A stretch of 64,000 nucleotides of DNA from assembly GCF_009380165.1 (NCBI RefSeq), contig NZ_WHUF01000006.1, positions 248,001-312,000 of the forward strand, in the 5' to 3' direction. Below the pieces are notes generated by a model. That model saw nothing but the letters and a program-made list of their open reading frames with translations. It was not told the origin of the DNA and searched no databases. Source of the stretch: Rugamonas rivuli. Its GTDB lineage: Bacteria; Pseudomonadota; Gammaproteobacteria; Burkholderiales; Burkholderiaceae_D. Positions 45,581 through 55,633 of the stretch are shown here, in pieces (the stretch's first letter is position 1; every line of letters begins with the position of its first letter). Both the position numbers and the translations under genes were made by a program.

Positions 45581-48500
45581 ATCGACGCCGTCAACCACAA
45601 CCAGTCTGCCGAGCTGATTGCCACGCTGGCGCAGCCCTCGTCGTCCTACAAGAACAGCGCGCGGATCGCGGTCGCCGGCTTGAGCGTCTTCGTGCTGCTG
45701 TATTTCGCGCTGGCCGGCTGGTTCCTCTACACCGGCTACCGCTTGATCTTCCTGGCCGACATCGCCGGCAAGAATGCCTTGCTCGGCTACCTGATGGCGG
45801 CTTGCGCCCTGTTCCTGGCGTTCTTCATGGTGAAGGCGATCTTCTCGGTGCGGAGCGCCAAGTTCGACGGCCTGCTGGAATTGACGGCCGAGCAGCAGCC
45901 GCGCCTCTTCGCCTTCCTGTACGACCTGGCCGACGCCGCCGGGGCGCCACGGCCGCACAAGGTATTCCTGTCGGAGCGGGTCAATGCCGCAGTGTTCTAC
46001 GATCTGTCGCTGTTCAACCTGATCTTCCCCTCCAAGAAGAACCTGGAGATCGGCCTGGGGCTGGTGAATGTGCTGAACCTGGGCGAACTGCGCGCCGTGC
46101 TGGCGCATGAATTCGGCCACTTCGCCCAGCGCTCGATGGCGGTCGGGCGCTGGGTCTACGTGGCGCAGCAGATCACCGGCCACCTGGTGTCGCGGCGCGA
46201 CAAGATCGACGATTTCCTGGCCGGCCTGGCCAATGTCGATATCCGCGTGCGGGCCGGCGTCGCGGTGATCCAGCTGATTATCTGGTCGATACGCTCGCTG
46301 GTGGAGACGGCCTTCCACGCGGTGGTGGTGATGCAGCGCGCGCTGTCGCGCGAGATGGAAATGCAGGCCGACCTGGTGGCGGTCTCCCTGACCGGCAGCG
46401 ATGCGCTGGTGCACGCGCTGCACCGCCTGCAGGCGGCGGACGATGCGTGGGACCGCGCCGTGCAGTTCTCCTTCAGCGAGAAGTCCGACGGCAAGCCGGT
46501 GCGCGACGTGTTCGCGGTACAGACCCACGTGCTGCAACGGATGGCCGACATCCTCGACGACGACAGCTACGGCTCGGCGCCGCCGCTGCCGCAGGACGAT
46601 CCGGCGCAGCACCGGGTGTTCAAGGCGGAGCTGGCGCAGCCGCCGCGCATGTGGCAAACCCACCCGCAAAACCATGAACGCGAAGCGAACGCCAAGCGCA
46701 TCTACGTGGCGGCGCGCATCGACGGCACCAGCGCCTGGTCGCTGTTCGAAGCGCCGCAGCAGCTGCGCGAGCAGATGACCGCCAAATTGATGGGCAATCC
46801 CGAGCAGCCGGCACCGGAGCTGGAAGAATCGCTGCGCCGGCTGGGCAAGATATACCGGCGCGAGCATTTCAAGCAGCGCTATTGCGGCATTTACTTCGGC
46901 CGCGCACTGACGCGCCACGTGGGCAATGCCGGGCAGCTGCGCGATCCCTCGCATCCGGCCGCCGTCGACGAACTGGCGCAGCTCTACCCGGATACGCTGA
47001 AGGAACTGGTGCAGCGCCAGCGCATGCTCGACGGCGAAGCAGGGCAGCTGCGCGCGCTGATCGCCGGCGTGATGAGCGCCAAGGACGGCGTGGTGCGCCT
47101 GCGCGGCGAGGAGTTCAAACTGTCGCAGCTGCCGGCCGCCCTGAAGCGGGTGGAGGCTGAACTGGAAGAGGTGCACGGCCGACTGCGCGCGCACGATTTT
47201 TTATGCCGCAGTTGGCACCAGGGCGCGGCCGCACAATTGGGCGGCGGCTGGCGCGAATACCTGGACGGCCTGCTGGCGCTGGTGCACTACGCCGAGCATG
47301 GCGAGGCCGATATACGGGATGCGCTTGGGCTGCTGCGCAACGTCATCGCCGTCGTAACGGCCACCGGAAAAACCAAATCGGAAGAAGTGACGCAGGTGGT
47401 CAACGAAGCCAATCGCCTGCACTCGCTGTTGGAGCGCATCCACCGAAGCCGGGACAGCGTGATGATCGACCGGAAGCTGGCGGAACGGCTTGAACTGGAA
47501 GGCGGCTGGAGCGCGATGCTGGGCGATTTCAAGCTGCCGATGGCCTCGCACGAGAACATCAACGACTGGATTGCCGCCATCGACGGCTGGGTGCAGCAAT
47601 TCGCCGGCGCCCTGGGCGGCTTGCGCGCCGCCGCGCTGGAGCAGCTGCTGGTGACGGAAGCGCTGGTCGCCAGGCATGCGCGGGCGCAGTCCGTGCCGCA
47701 GGCCGCTCCCGAACCGTCGCAAGCGCCGGAGAAGTATGCGCGCCATCTGCACGGCGATACGCGCCCGCGCCAGACCCGCCTGGGATGGTGGGCGCGCTTC
47801 CAGCGTGCCGACGGCATCCTGCCCGGCATGGCGCGGCTGGCGGTGGCCGGCGGCATCGTCGCCACGGTGCTGGGATTGGGCATGGTGGTCAACGACGAGG
47901 CGACGCTCCATGTGTACAACGGCCTTGGCCGCACGGTGGTCGTCAAGGTGGACGGCCACACGCATACGCTGGCGCCGTTCACGTCGGTGCACACCAGCGT
48001 GTCGCCGTTGAAGCAGCTGCAGGTCGAAGCGCGCACCGCGCAGGGGGAGCCGATCGAAACCTTCCTCGGCATGGCGCTCGATATCGGCGCCGACGGCGTC
48101 TACAACATCGCGGCTGCCGCGCCGCTGGCGATCCAGACGGTTTCCTATGGCACGGCTGTGGCGTCTCCGGTGCAGCTGCTGGGTGCACCGCGCTGGCTGG
48201 AGAGCCACGCCCACATCTTCTTCGTGAAGGCGCCGGACAGCGTCAAGACTTCGGGCGGCGCCACCACGCGCAGTGTGCTCGACGGCGGCGGCGCGCTGCC
48301 GCCCGCGCAGCAGCTGGCGATGCTAGCCGACGAGGGTGAGCGCCAGCGCCTGATCCAGCTGCGCGCGCGCTGGGACGACATGGCGCTGCCGTACGCGGTC
48401 GAGTGGCTGAAACTGACCGGCAGCGCGGCGGTCCTTGAGGCCCGCCTGAAGCTGGCGCCGGACGATCTGGTGCTGCTGCGCGCGCAGCAGGAACTGGCCG

Positions 48501-49378
48501 GCGACGTGCGCTCGGCCGAATTCTGCGCACCGTATCTGGCCCGCTCCGCGCAACATCCGGACAACGCCGATTTCAAATACCTCGCCTTGCGCTGTCCTCC
48601 GGATAGCCCCGAGTCGGACCGGCAGATGCTGGCTGCCTACGCGCGCTGGCCCGATCATCCATGGCTGGCTTACGCATCCTCGACGGTCATGGCGCGCAGC
48701 GGCGATCCGCTGAGCGCGATCCCGGCGCTGAAGCTGGCGCGCGCCAAACTGCCGCAGATGGCGCCGGAGATCGCACTGGACCTGGCGCGTTTGCTGCGCC
48801 TGCGCGGACAGGGCGACGATCTGAGTGCGCTGGCCGCCGATTCGCCGCGGCTGAAATGGCTGCTCGATGTGGAGCAGGAGTCGGGACTCTATTTCGCGCC
48901 GTCCCGGGCCTACCTGCATCTCCGGGCCGGGCGGCTCGACGACGCGCTGGCCAACGCCAAGTCCGACGAATGGCTGGAAGCACACGTGATGCGCCTGGTA
49001 GCCGCATCCGATGGCGCCGACGCCGAGTCCATCAAGCGGGCGCTGAACCTGCCGCTGGACCGTGGCACCGATCCGGGCACCGCGCTGCTCAACGTCGCGC
49101 TGGCGATGAAGACCGGCGCCGACATCAAGACCTACGTGGACACCAGCACCACGGTCTTTTCGGTCTACCATCCGCCGTTGCTGGCCTTCCTGCAGCAGCT
49201 GCAGCAGGGCCGCAGTCCTGAGGCGGCGGAGCAGCGCTTGTCCGGGCTGCCGGTGGAGGTGCGCGCCTATGCCTACTGCGCCGGCATTGCGCTGATCGGG
49301 CCGAAGGCGCCGGCATCCTGGCGGCGTATCGCCAACGGCGTGCTGTTTGCATCGGAGCGGCCTTACTTCAAGGCGTGA
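45581..49378 (+). CDS. Large membrane M48-type metallopeptidase
   Basis: About 1265 residues if translation begins at the ATC at 45581, 7 bases after AGGGAG. No ATG, GTG or TTG stands at the ribosome site; the first common start is a TTG at 45680, inside the first membrane helix and without a ribosome site. Two N-terminal helices (about 28-55 and 67-90) precede the M48 zinc motif HEFGH at 176-180 and EMQADLVAV downstream. A further helix near 750 (LAVAGGIVATVLGLGMVV) splits off a C-terminal region with TPR-like helices. M48 enzymes such as HtpX act in membrane quality control; this one is far larger. Substrate unknown. Confidence 0.75.
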   Translation: MDAVNHNQSAELIATLAQPSSSYKNSARIAVAGLSVFVLLYFALAGWFLYTGYRLIFLADIAGKNALLGYLMAACALFLAFFMVKAIFSVRSAKFDGLLELTAEQQPRLFAFLYDLADAAGAPRPHKVFLSERVNAAVFYDLSLFNLIFPSKKNLEIGLGLVNVLNLGELRAVLAHEFGHFAQRSMAVGRWVYVAQQITGHLVSRRDKIDDFLAGLANVDIRVRAGVAVIQLIIWSIRSLVETAFHAVVVMQRALSREMEMQADLVAVSLTGSDALVHALHRLQAADDAWDRAVQFSFSEKSDGKPVRDVFAVQTHVLQRMADILDDDSYGSAPPLPQDDPAQHRVFKAELAQPPRMWQTHPQNHEREANAKRIYVAARIDGTSAWSLFEAPQQLREQMTAKLMGNPEQPAPELEESLRRLGKIYRREHFKQRYCGIYFGRALTRHVGNAGQLRDPSHPAAVDELAQLYPDTLKELVQRQRMLDGEAGQLRALIAGVMSAKDGVVRLRGEEFKLSQLPAALKRVEAELEEVHGRLRAHDFLCRSWHQGAAAQLGGGWREYLDGLLALVHYAEHGEADIRDALGLLRNVIAVVTATGKTKSEEVTQVVNEANRLHSLLERIHRSRDSVMIDRKLAERLELEGGWSAMLGDFKLPMASHENINDWIAAIDGWVQQFAGALGGLRAAALEQLLVTEALVARHARAQSVPQAAPEPSQAPEKYARHLHGDTRPRQTRLGWWARFQRADGILPGMARLAVAGGIVATVLGLGMVVNDEATLHVYNGLGRTVVVKVDGHTHTLAPFTSVHTSVSPLKQLQVEARTAQGEPIETFLGMALDIGADGVYNIAAAAPLAIQTVSYGTAVASPVQLLGAPRWLESHAHIFFVKAPDSVKTSGGATTRSVLDGGGALPPAQQLAMLADEGERQRLIQLRARWDDMALPYAVEWLKLTGSAAVLEARLKLAPDDLVLLRAQQELAGDVRSAEFCAPYLARSAQHPDNADFKYLALRCPPDSPESDRQMLAAYARWPDHPWLAYASSTVMARSGDPLSAIPALKLARAKLPQMAPEIALDLARLLRLRGQGDDLSALAADSPRLKWLLDVEQESGLYFAPSRAYLHLRAGRLDDALANAKSDEWLEAHVMRLVAASDGADAESIKRALNLPLDRGTDPGTALLNVALAMKTGADIKTYVDTSTTVFSVYHPPLLAFLQQLQQGRSPEAAEQRLSGLPVEVRAYAYCAGIALIGPKAPASWRRIANGVLFASERPYFKA

Positions 49379-49480
49379 GCGGGAGCGCGATTCTCCGCAT
49401 AAGCAAGGAAGAAATCATTCGTTCAGCTTTGATCCGTGGCTTGGTAAGGTGGCATCCCTTTCTTACCCCGGATCACCTCA

Positions 49481-52177
49481 ATGAAAACAAAATTTGAATT
49501 GAAGCCGCTGGCGGCGGGAGCTATCGCCCTGCTGTGCGGGGCTGCTGGCTCCGCGCTGGCGCAGGAGGCGGCCGCAGTTACCGCTGCGCCGCCTGCCGTC
49601 GTCGTCACCGGCTCGCGCATTCCGCGCGCCAGCCTGGAAGGACCTTCCGCCGTCACCGTCATCACGGGGGAGGACATCACCAAGCAAGGCTACAAAAACG
49701 TGTTCGATGCGCTCAGCAACCTGACGCAGAACAGCGGCTTTACCCAGGGCGCCGATTTCGGCAACACCTTCACACCGTCGGCCAACACCATCAGCCTGCG
49801 CGGCCTGGGCCCCAATCACACGCTGGTGCTGCTCAACGGCCGCCGTCTGGCGGACTTCCCGATCGCCTACGAAGGCACGGTCAACTTCACCAACCTGGCC
49901 AACATCCCTTCGAGCGTGATCGAGCGCGTCGAGATCCTCAGCGGCGGCGCCTCCGCGGTCTACGGTTCCGACGCGATCGCCGGCGTGGTCAACATCATCC
50001 TGAAGAAAAAAACCACCGGCCTGGATGTCAACGTCAAAGCCGGCGGCACCTCGCGCGGCGGCGGCAGCGACCAGCGCCTGCAGCTGACCGGCGGCGACAG
50101 CTTCGGCAAGCTCAATACGCTGTTCAGCGCCGAATTCCTGGAGCGCGATCCGCTGTGGAGCCGCGACCGCGAGTTCATGAGCAGCAAGGTCGGCGTGGCG
50201 CCTTCCTCCGTGCTGGGCCGCAAAAACGTCAGCACCGGAAAATACGTCGATCCGGGCGATGCCTGCGCGGGCCTGGCCGACCTGTTCGAAGGCAGCACCG
50301 TCAAGTACACGGCCAAGGCGGGCAGCTACTGCGCCAGCCCGAAAGTGGGACCGACCTACTGGACCACCCAGACCAAGAACAGCAGCCAGAATCTGTTCGG
50401 CAGCGCCAATTACGAGCTGTCGCCGACCACCACGCTGTTCGCCGAGGCGCTGTTTGGCCAGAACCGCAGCGCCAACAACACGCGCGGCCCGTCGTGGACC
50501 TCGGCGTCGACCGCCAACGGCTACTTCTGGAACCAGAACAGCAAGGCCTACGAGGCGTGGAGCCGCTACATCTCGCCGGAGGAAATCGGCGGCGCGTCGC
50601 GCTACAACCGCAGCTGGGACGATCAGGCCAGCTCGCTGTCGGTCGGCGTCAAGGGCACGATCCCCGGCAGCAGCTGGCAGTACGAGGCGGCCTACTCGGC
50701 GTCGCTGTACAAGAGCGAGAGCCACACCCCGCGCGCGCTGGCCAACATCGACAGCTTCTTCCTGGGACCGAAGCTGGGCCTGGACGCGGACGGCGTGGCG
50801 ATCTATGCGCCCGATCCGGCACGCCTGCTGAAACGCCTGACGCCGTCCGAATTCAACGGCATCACCGGCGAGTCGGTCAGCAACGACAAGTCGTGGACCA
50901 ACACGCTCGGCGTGAGCGCCAACGGCGAAGCGTTCAATCTGCCGGCCGGACCGGTCAAGCTGGCGACGCTGGCGGAGCTGGGCAAACAGGGCTTCTCGAA
51001 CTCGCCCGACCCGCGCATCAACCAGGGCTACTTCAATACCGTCGTCCCGTCCGACGTGACGGCCGGCACCCGCAAGCGCTATGCGCTGGGTGTGGAGGCC
51101 AGCGTGCCGCTGGTCGAGAAACTGGATGCCACCGTGGCCGCCCGCTACGACCGCTACAGCTTCGCGGGTCGCAGCGACGGCAAGCTGACCTACAACGCCG
51201 GCCTCGAATGGCGCCCGGCCGCGCAGCTGCTGCTGCGCGCCAATCACGCCACCAGTTTCCGCGCGCCGGACATGAACTACATCTTCAAGGCGCGCGGCAC
51301 CGGCTACTACTCGTCAAGCACCGACTACTACCGCTGCGCCAAGGCCGGCCAGCCGCTGGACACCTGCGACTACGCCAACGTGTCGCCGGGCGCGGACTAC
51401 GTGCAGACCGGCAGCCGCGACCTGCGTTCGGAAAAAGGCCGCTCGTCGGGCCTGGGCGCGGTGTGGTCGCCGAGCGCCAACTTCGATGTGTCGCTGGACT
51501 ACTGGAACATCAAGATCGACGATCTGGTGACGAACCTGAGCGCCGACAAGCTGCTGCGCGACGAGGCGGAATGCCGCATCGGCGGCGACCTGACCTCGCC
51601 GACCTGCGTCGACACCATCGCCCGCATCATCCGCAATCCGCTGACGGCGCTGAACAAGCCGGGCGAGATCAAGGAGATCCATGTCAATCCGATCAACGCG
51701 GCGTCCACCAGCGTCAGCGGCATCGACGTCAGCGCCAAATATGTGCTGCGCACGCAGGCTTACGGCGTGTGGATCACGAAGGCCAACTACTCGAAGACGC
51801 TGAGCGCCAAGTCGCGCCAGTTCGCCGGCGATGCGTTGAACAACGATCTGGATGACCTGAACAACTCGGACCGGCGCGACAAGCTCAATGCCAGCCTGAC
51901 CTGGAACCGGGGCGACTGGTCGAACACGCTGTTCCTGCAGCGCTACGGCAAGGTGCCCAATTCGGCGGGCACGGCCTTCCTGTCGCCGACCACGCTGGTC
52001 AACGCCAGTGTCGTCTACAACCTGAACCAGCGCACCACGCTGTCGGTGGCGGTCAACAACCTGTTCAACAAGGTCAAGCCCGACACCAGCGGCGGCTGGC
52101 CGTACTACCCGGTGGGTAATTACAGCCCGACCGGCCGCCAGGGCTGGGTAGAGCTGAATTACCACTTCGGTTCTTAA
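49481..52177 (+). CDS. TonB-dependent outer-membrane receptor
   Basis: 898 residues. Signal peptide about 1-27 (ends ALAQ); plug domain from residue 40 with VVTGSRIPRASLEGPSAV, ISLRGLGPNHTLVLLNGRR and GGASAVYGSDAIAGVVNIIL; then a 22-strand-type barrel ending NYHFGS. It imports an unknown ligand with TonB energy. No siderophore or sugar genes lie beside it. A GGTAAG/CTTACC hairpin sits at 49443-49467, just before the ribosome site. The stop overlaps the convergent small gene by 4 bases. Confidence 0.93.
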   Translation: MKTKFELKPLAAGAIALLCGAAGSALAQEAAAVTAAPPAVVVTGSRIPRASLEGPSAVTVITGEDITKQGYKNVFDALSNLTQNSGFTQGADFGNTFTPSANTISLRGLGPNHTLVLLNGRRLADFPIAYEGTVNFTNLANIPSSVIERVEILSGGASAVYGSDAIAGVVNIILKKKTTGLDVNVKAGGTSRGGGSDQRLQLTGGDSFGKLNTLFSAEFLERDPLWSRDREFMSSKVGVAPSSVLGRKNVSTGKYVDPGDACAGLADLFEGSTVKYTAKAGSYCASPKVGPTYWTTQTKNSSQNLFGSANYELSPTTTLFAEALFGQNRSANNTRGPSWTSASTANGYFWNQNSKAYEAWSRYISPEEIGGASRYNRSWDDQASSLSVGVKGTIPGSSWQYEAAYSASLYKSESHTPRALANIDSFFLGPKLGLDADGVAIYAPDPARLLKRLTPSEFNGITGESVSNDKSWTNTLGVSANGEAFNLPAGPVKLATLAELGKQGFSNSPDPRINQGYFNTVVPSDVTAGTRKRYALGVEASVPLVEKLDATVAARYDRYSFAGRSDGKLTYNAGLEWRPAAQLLLRANHATSFRAPDMNYIFKARGTGYYSSSTDYYRCAKAGQPLDTCDYANVSPGADYVQTGSRDLRSEKGRSSGLGAVWSPSANFDVSLDYWNIKIDDLVTNLSADKLLRDEAECRIGGDLTSPTCVDTIARIIRNPLTALNKPGEIKEIHVNPINAASTSVSGIDVSAKYVLRTQAYGVWITKANYSKTLSAKSRQFAGDALNNDLDDLNNSDRRDKLNASLTWNRGDWSNTLFLQRYGKVPNSAGTAFLSPTTLVNASVVYNLNQRTTLSVAVNNLFNKVKPDTSGGWPYYPVGNYSPTGRQGWVELNYHFGS

Positions 52178-52434
52178 GCAGGCCGGCGCTGCGCGACCAG
52201 TTCGCGCAGCGCCGGATCGCTGATCTCGAATACCTCGAAGATGCCCAGTGCTGCCATCGCCGGCACCGCATCGATGATGTCGGCCCGCGCTTCGTCGCGG
52301 GCTTTTTCCGTGCTGTCCTGCGCCTGCAAGGTGCGGGCGTTGGCGAGGAAGGCGCCGACGGTGCCCTTCCTGACGGTGACGCCGTTGAATTCGCCGCTGT
52401 TGACGTGGTCCGGCAGTATGTCTTGTGCTCGCAT
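52174..52434 (-). CDS. Small hypothetical protein
   Basis: 86 residues (MRAQDILPDHVNSGEF...), with AGGAG 9 bases before the ATG at 52434. It is acidic to neutral with a helical middle (ARDEARADIIDAV) and no membrane segment. I do not recognise it. It is divergent from the AraC gene (86 bases between starts), so the two may be linked in control. It converges with the TonB receptor gene. Confidence 0.65.
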   Translation of the reverse strand: MRAQDILPDHVNSGEFNGVTVRKGTVGAFLANARTLQAQDSTEKARDEARADIIDAVPAMAALGIFEVFEISDPALRELVAQRRPA

Positions 52435-52520
52435 GATGCAATCTCCTGTGGGTTGGTGAGGACTCCATCTTGACGGCTGCGCGGTGGCCTGGCTTGCGTG
52501 AAAATGCCATAATGTGTCGC

Positions 52521-53336
52521 ATGCAAGCCAAACATCCCCCGGTTATCGATCCCGCCCGCGCCGATGACGGCGACGGCCCGCTGCTGTTCGCCGCGCTGTC
52601 GTCCGGCGATCTGCGGATGACGGCTGCGCACAGCCACGCGCGCGGCCAGGCCATCGGCGCCTTGAGCGGACTGCTGACGATCACCACGGAGCGCGAGCGG
52701 CTGGTGGTGCCGCCCGGGTATGCGATCTGGATACCGCCGCACCATCTGCACGGCCTCGATGCGCATGGACCGGTGAGCGCGTGGAGCGTCTACCTTGCGC
52801 CTGGCGCTTGTGCGGCGCTGCCGGCGCAGCCGCAGGTGTTCCAGGTGTCGGGTTTGCTGAGGGAGGCGGTGCTGCGCGCCAGCGCCTGGCCGGCGGCAGG
52901 CTTGATGTCCGCACCGACCCCGGCGCAGGAGCGCATCGCGGCGGTGATCCTCGACGAGTTGTCCGCCGCACCGCGCGAGCAGCTGGTGCTGACCATGCCC
53001 ACCGACCGCCGCCTGCTGAAGATCGCGCAGGCGCTGACCGCCGATCCGGCCGATCCGCGTTCCTTGAACGAATGGGCCGAGTGGGCCGCCATCGCGCCGC
53101 GCACGCTGACGCGGCATTTCGTATCGGAGACCGGCCTGTCCTTCTCCGACTGGCGCCAGCGCGCGCGTCTGATGCGGGCGGTGGAGTTGCTGGCTGCCGG
53201 CCATGCCGTCACCAGCGTCGCGCTGGAGCTGGGCTACGACAGCCTGAGCGCCTTCATCGCCATGTTCCGCCGCGAGATGGGCGTGGCGCCCGGCGGATTC
53301 GCCGCCTCCCACGCGGCGGCGCTGGCGCTGCCTTAG
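52521..53336 (+). CDS. AraC-family transcriptional regulator
   Basis: 271 residues from the ATG at 52521 (MQAKHPPVI); an ATG at 52512 is equally possible and neither has a clear ribosome site. The N-terminal cupin-like part contains HSHARGQAIGALSG and VVPPGYAIWIPPHHLH; the C-terminal double HTH has LNEWAEWAAIAPRTLTRHF and ALELGYDSLSAFIAMFRREM. This type often controls neighbouring exporter genes, so the convergent MFS gene is a candidate target; this is inference. Confidence 0.9.
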   Translation: MQAKHPPVIDPARADDGDGPLLFAALSSGDLRMTAAHSHARGQAIGALSGLLTITTERERLVVPPGYAIWIPPHHLHGLDAHGPVSAWSVYLAPGACAALPAQPQVFQVSGLLREAVLRASAWPAAGLMSAPTPAQERIAAVILDELSAAPREQLVLTMPTDRRLLKIAQALTADPADPRSLNEWAEWAAIAPRTLTRHFVSETGLSFSDWRQRARLMRAVELLAAGHAVTSVALELGYDSLSAFIAMFRREMGVAPGGFAASHAAALALP

Positions 53337-54559
53337 ACTTTCACCTCGGCCTTGAGCGTCGAGGCGTGGCCGGCATACTCGGTCAGCCAGTACAGCAGCG
53401 CCAGGGCGGGGAAGGCCATGCCGGTCAGCAGCGCGGCGTGCCAGCCGTGGGTGGCGTACATCCAGCCGCCCAGCGCCGAACCGAGCGCGCCGCCGGCGAA
53501 GAACAGTGCGAAGTACACGCCGTTCAAGCGGCTGCGCACCTCCGCGCCCAGCGTGAAGATGGCGCGCTGGCCCAGCACCAGGTTGGCCGCCACACCCATG
53601 TCCAGCACGATCGATGCGATCACCAGCATCGCCAGCGCGACGTTGCGCATCCCCGGAAGCTGCGGCGCCACCATCGGCAGCGCGAAGCCGATCACGCCCA
53701 GCGCCAGCGCGGCGGCGGTGGCCATCAGCGTGTGGCCGGCGTCGGCCAGGCGGCCGGCGATGGGCGAGGCCACCGCGCCGGCCATGCCGACCAGCGCGAA
53801 GATGGCGATGCCGGTCTGCGACAGGTGGAACTGCGGGCCGGCCAGCATCAGCGGGGTGACGGTCCAGAACAGGCTGAAGGCGCCGAACAGGCCGGCGTGA
53901 TAGGCGGCGCGGCGGCGCAGCAGCGGCGTGCGCAGGAACAGGTGCCACAGGGACGCCATCAGCGCCGGGTAGGCGATCTTCGCGGTCGGCGCGCGCAGCG
54001 GCAGTTTGGCGCGCAGCACCAGCGCCACGGCCAGCACCACCACGGCGGCGCCGCCGAACACCACGTGCCAGTTGCTCCAGTCGGCGATCAGGCTGGCGGC
54101 AGGACGGGCCAGCATGATCCCCAGCAGCAGGCCGCTGACCACCTTGCCGACCGTGTGGCCGCGCGTGGCTTCCTTCGACAGGTGGGCGGCGAACGGCACG
54201 ATGATCTGCGCCGCCACCGATCCCAGGCCGATGCCCAGCGCGGCGGTCAAAAACATCCACGCGCTGGTGCTGAACGCGGCCAGCACCAGCATGGCGGAAG
54301 TGAACAGCAGGCCGCCGACGATCAGGCGGCGGTTTTCCAGCAGGTCGCCCAGCGGCACCACGAACAGCAGGCCGAGGGTATAGCCGATCTGCGTCAGCGT
54401 GACGATCAGGCCGGCCGCTTGCGGCGACAGCCCGGTGGCGGCGCTGATCGGACCGACCAGGGTTTGCGCGTAGTACAGGTTGGCGACGATCAGGCCGGTC
54501 GCGGCGGCCAGCAGCAGCACCATGCCGGGGCTGATGTCGTCTTGTGCGGGATTGCTCAT
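53333..54559 (-). CDS. MFS transporter
   Basis: 408 residues from the ATG at 54559 (MSNPAQDD). About 12 hydrophobic segments, with the MFS loop motif seen as GDLLENRRLIVGG after helix 2 and a repeated form GRLADAGHTLM in the second half. It looks like a drug- or metabolite-exporter of the DHA1 kind. It is divergent from a LysR regulator and overlaps the AraC gene by 4 bases at its end. Confidence 0.92.
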   Translation of the reverse strand: MSNPAQDDISPGMVLLLAAATGLIVANLYYAQTLVGPISAATGLSPQAAGLIVTLTQIGYTLGLLFVVPLGDLLENRRLIVGGLLFTSAMLVLAAFSTSAWMFLTAALGIGLGSVAAQIIVPFAAHLSKEATRGHTVGKVVSGLLLGIMLARPAASLIADWSNWHVVFGGAAVVVLAVALVLRAKLPLRAPTAKIAYPALMASLWHLFLRTPLLRRRAAYHAGLFGAFSLFWTVTPLMLAGPQFHLSQTGIAIFALVGMAGAVASPIAGRLADAGHTLMATAAALALGVIGFALPMVAPQLPGMRNVALAMLVIASIVLDMGVAANLVLGQRAIFTLGAEVRSRLNGVYFALFFAGGALGSALGGWMYATHGWHAALLTGMAFPALALLYWLTEYAGHASTLKAEVKV

Positions 54560-54663
54560 GATGGTTTCCAGAGAAGAGTGGGAATGCGCAAATTCTAGGC
54601 ATAAACCTGGCAAAGATAATCAGGGCATAATGCATCCATACTTTTCACTTTATATGAACAATC

Positions 54664-55575
54664 ATGGACAGACTGAAGGCCATGCAGACCTTTGTGCGCA
54701 TCGTCGAGGCCAACAGCTACACGCGGGCCGCCGAAACGCTGAACCTGCCGCGCGCCGCGCTGACGGCGACCATCAAGAAGCTGGAAGCCTTTCTCGGCAC
54801 CCAGCTGCTGCAGCGGACCACGCGCCGGCTGTCGCTCACGCCCGACGGCGCCGACTATTTCAGGAAGTGCCTGGAGATCCTGCAGGCGGTGGAGGATGCG
54901 GAAGGCGCCTTCCGCGGCCATGGCCGCAGCAAGCCGCAGGGCAAGCTGCGGGTGGAGCTGCCGGGCGCCGTCGGCCGCCATGTGGTGATGCCGCATATCC
55001 CCGCTTTCTGCCGCGAGTATCCGGAGCTCGACCTGTTCATCAGCCTGAACGAGCGGGTGGCGGACCTGACGCGCGAAGGCCTGGATTGTTCGCTGCGCGT
55101 GGGCGAGCTGCAGGATTCGGCCATGATCGGCCGGCGCATCGGCAATATGGGCTTTCTGACCTGCGCCGCACCGTCCTACCTGGCCGCGTACGGCGTGCCG
55201 CAGGCCCCGGACGATTTGCGCGCGCATCGCGGCGTGACGCATTTCTCCGGCCGCACCGGCCGTCCCTTCGATTGGGAGTACGTGGTCGACGGCCGCGTGG
55301 TGACGGTGGATGTGCCGGGCGCGATCGCCGTCACCGATCCGGACGCCTACATCATCTGCGCGCTGCATGGCATGGGCGTGATCCAGGCGGCGCGCTACCA
55401 GGTGCGCCAGCACTTGGCCAGCGGCGCGCTGGTCGAGGTGCTGGCCGCGACGCCGCCGACGCCGATGCCGATCTCGCTGCTGTATCCGCAGGGCCGCATG
55501 GCGTCGCCGCGGCTGCGGGTGTTCGCCGACTGGATCGCCGGCGTGTTCCAGGCCGATCCCGACCTGCAAACCTAA
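54664..55575 (+). CDS. LysR-family regulator, divergent from the MFS gene
   Basis: 303 residues. N-terminal winged HTH (MQTFVRIVEANSYTRAAETL, RAALTATIKKLEAFLG) and a LysR substrate-binding domain with GLDCSLRVGELQDS. The divergent arrangement with 104 bases between starts is the classic LysR layout, so it probably controls the MFS exporter. AT-rich sequence around 54620-54660 (ATAATGCAT) is where its operator is expected. Confidence 0.93.
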   Translation: MDRLKAMQTFVRIVEANSYTRAAETLNLPRAALTATIKKLEAFLGTQLLQRTTRRLSLTPDGADYFRKCLEILQAVEDAEGAFRGHGRSKPQGKLRVELPGAVGRHVVMPHIPAFCREYPELDLFISLNERVADLTREGLDCSLRVGELQDSAMIGRRIGNMGFLTCAAPSYLAAYGVPQAPDDLRAHRGVTHFSGRTGRPFDWEYVVDGRVVTVDVPGAIAVTDPDAYIICALHGMGVIQAARYQVRQHLASGALVEVLAATPPTPMPISLLYPQGRMASPRLRVFADWIAGVFQADPDLQT

Positions 55576-55596
55576 ATTGTAAGAAAGATTGCTCAA

Positions 55597-55627
55597 TTGA
55601 TACCCCGACGTTGTGGCAGCATATAAT
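55597..55627 (+). promoter_or_regulatory. Promoter very close to the S41 start codon
   Basis: TTGATA (55597-55602) and a perfect TATAAT (55622-55627), 19 bases apart. Transcription should start about at the ATG at 55634, giving a leaderless mRNA; no ribosome site is seen before that ATG. Confidence 0.5.
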
Positions 55628-55633
55628 TTCGCG

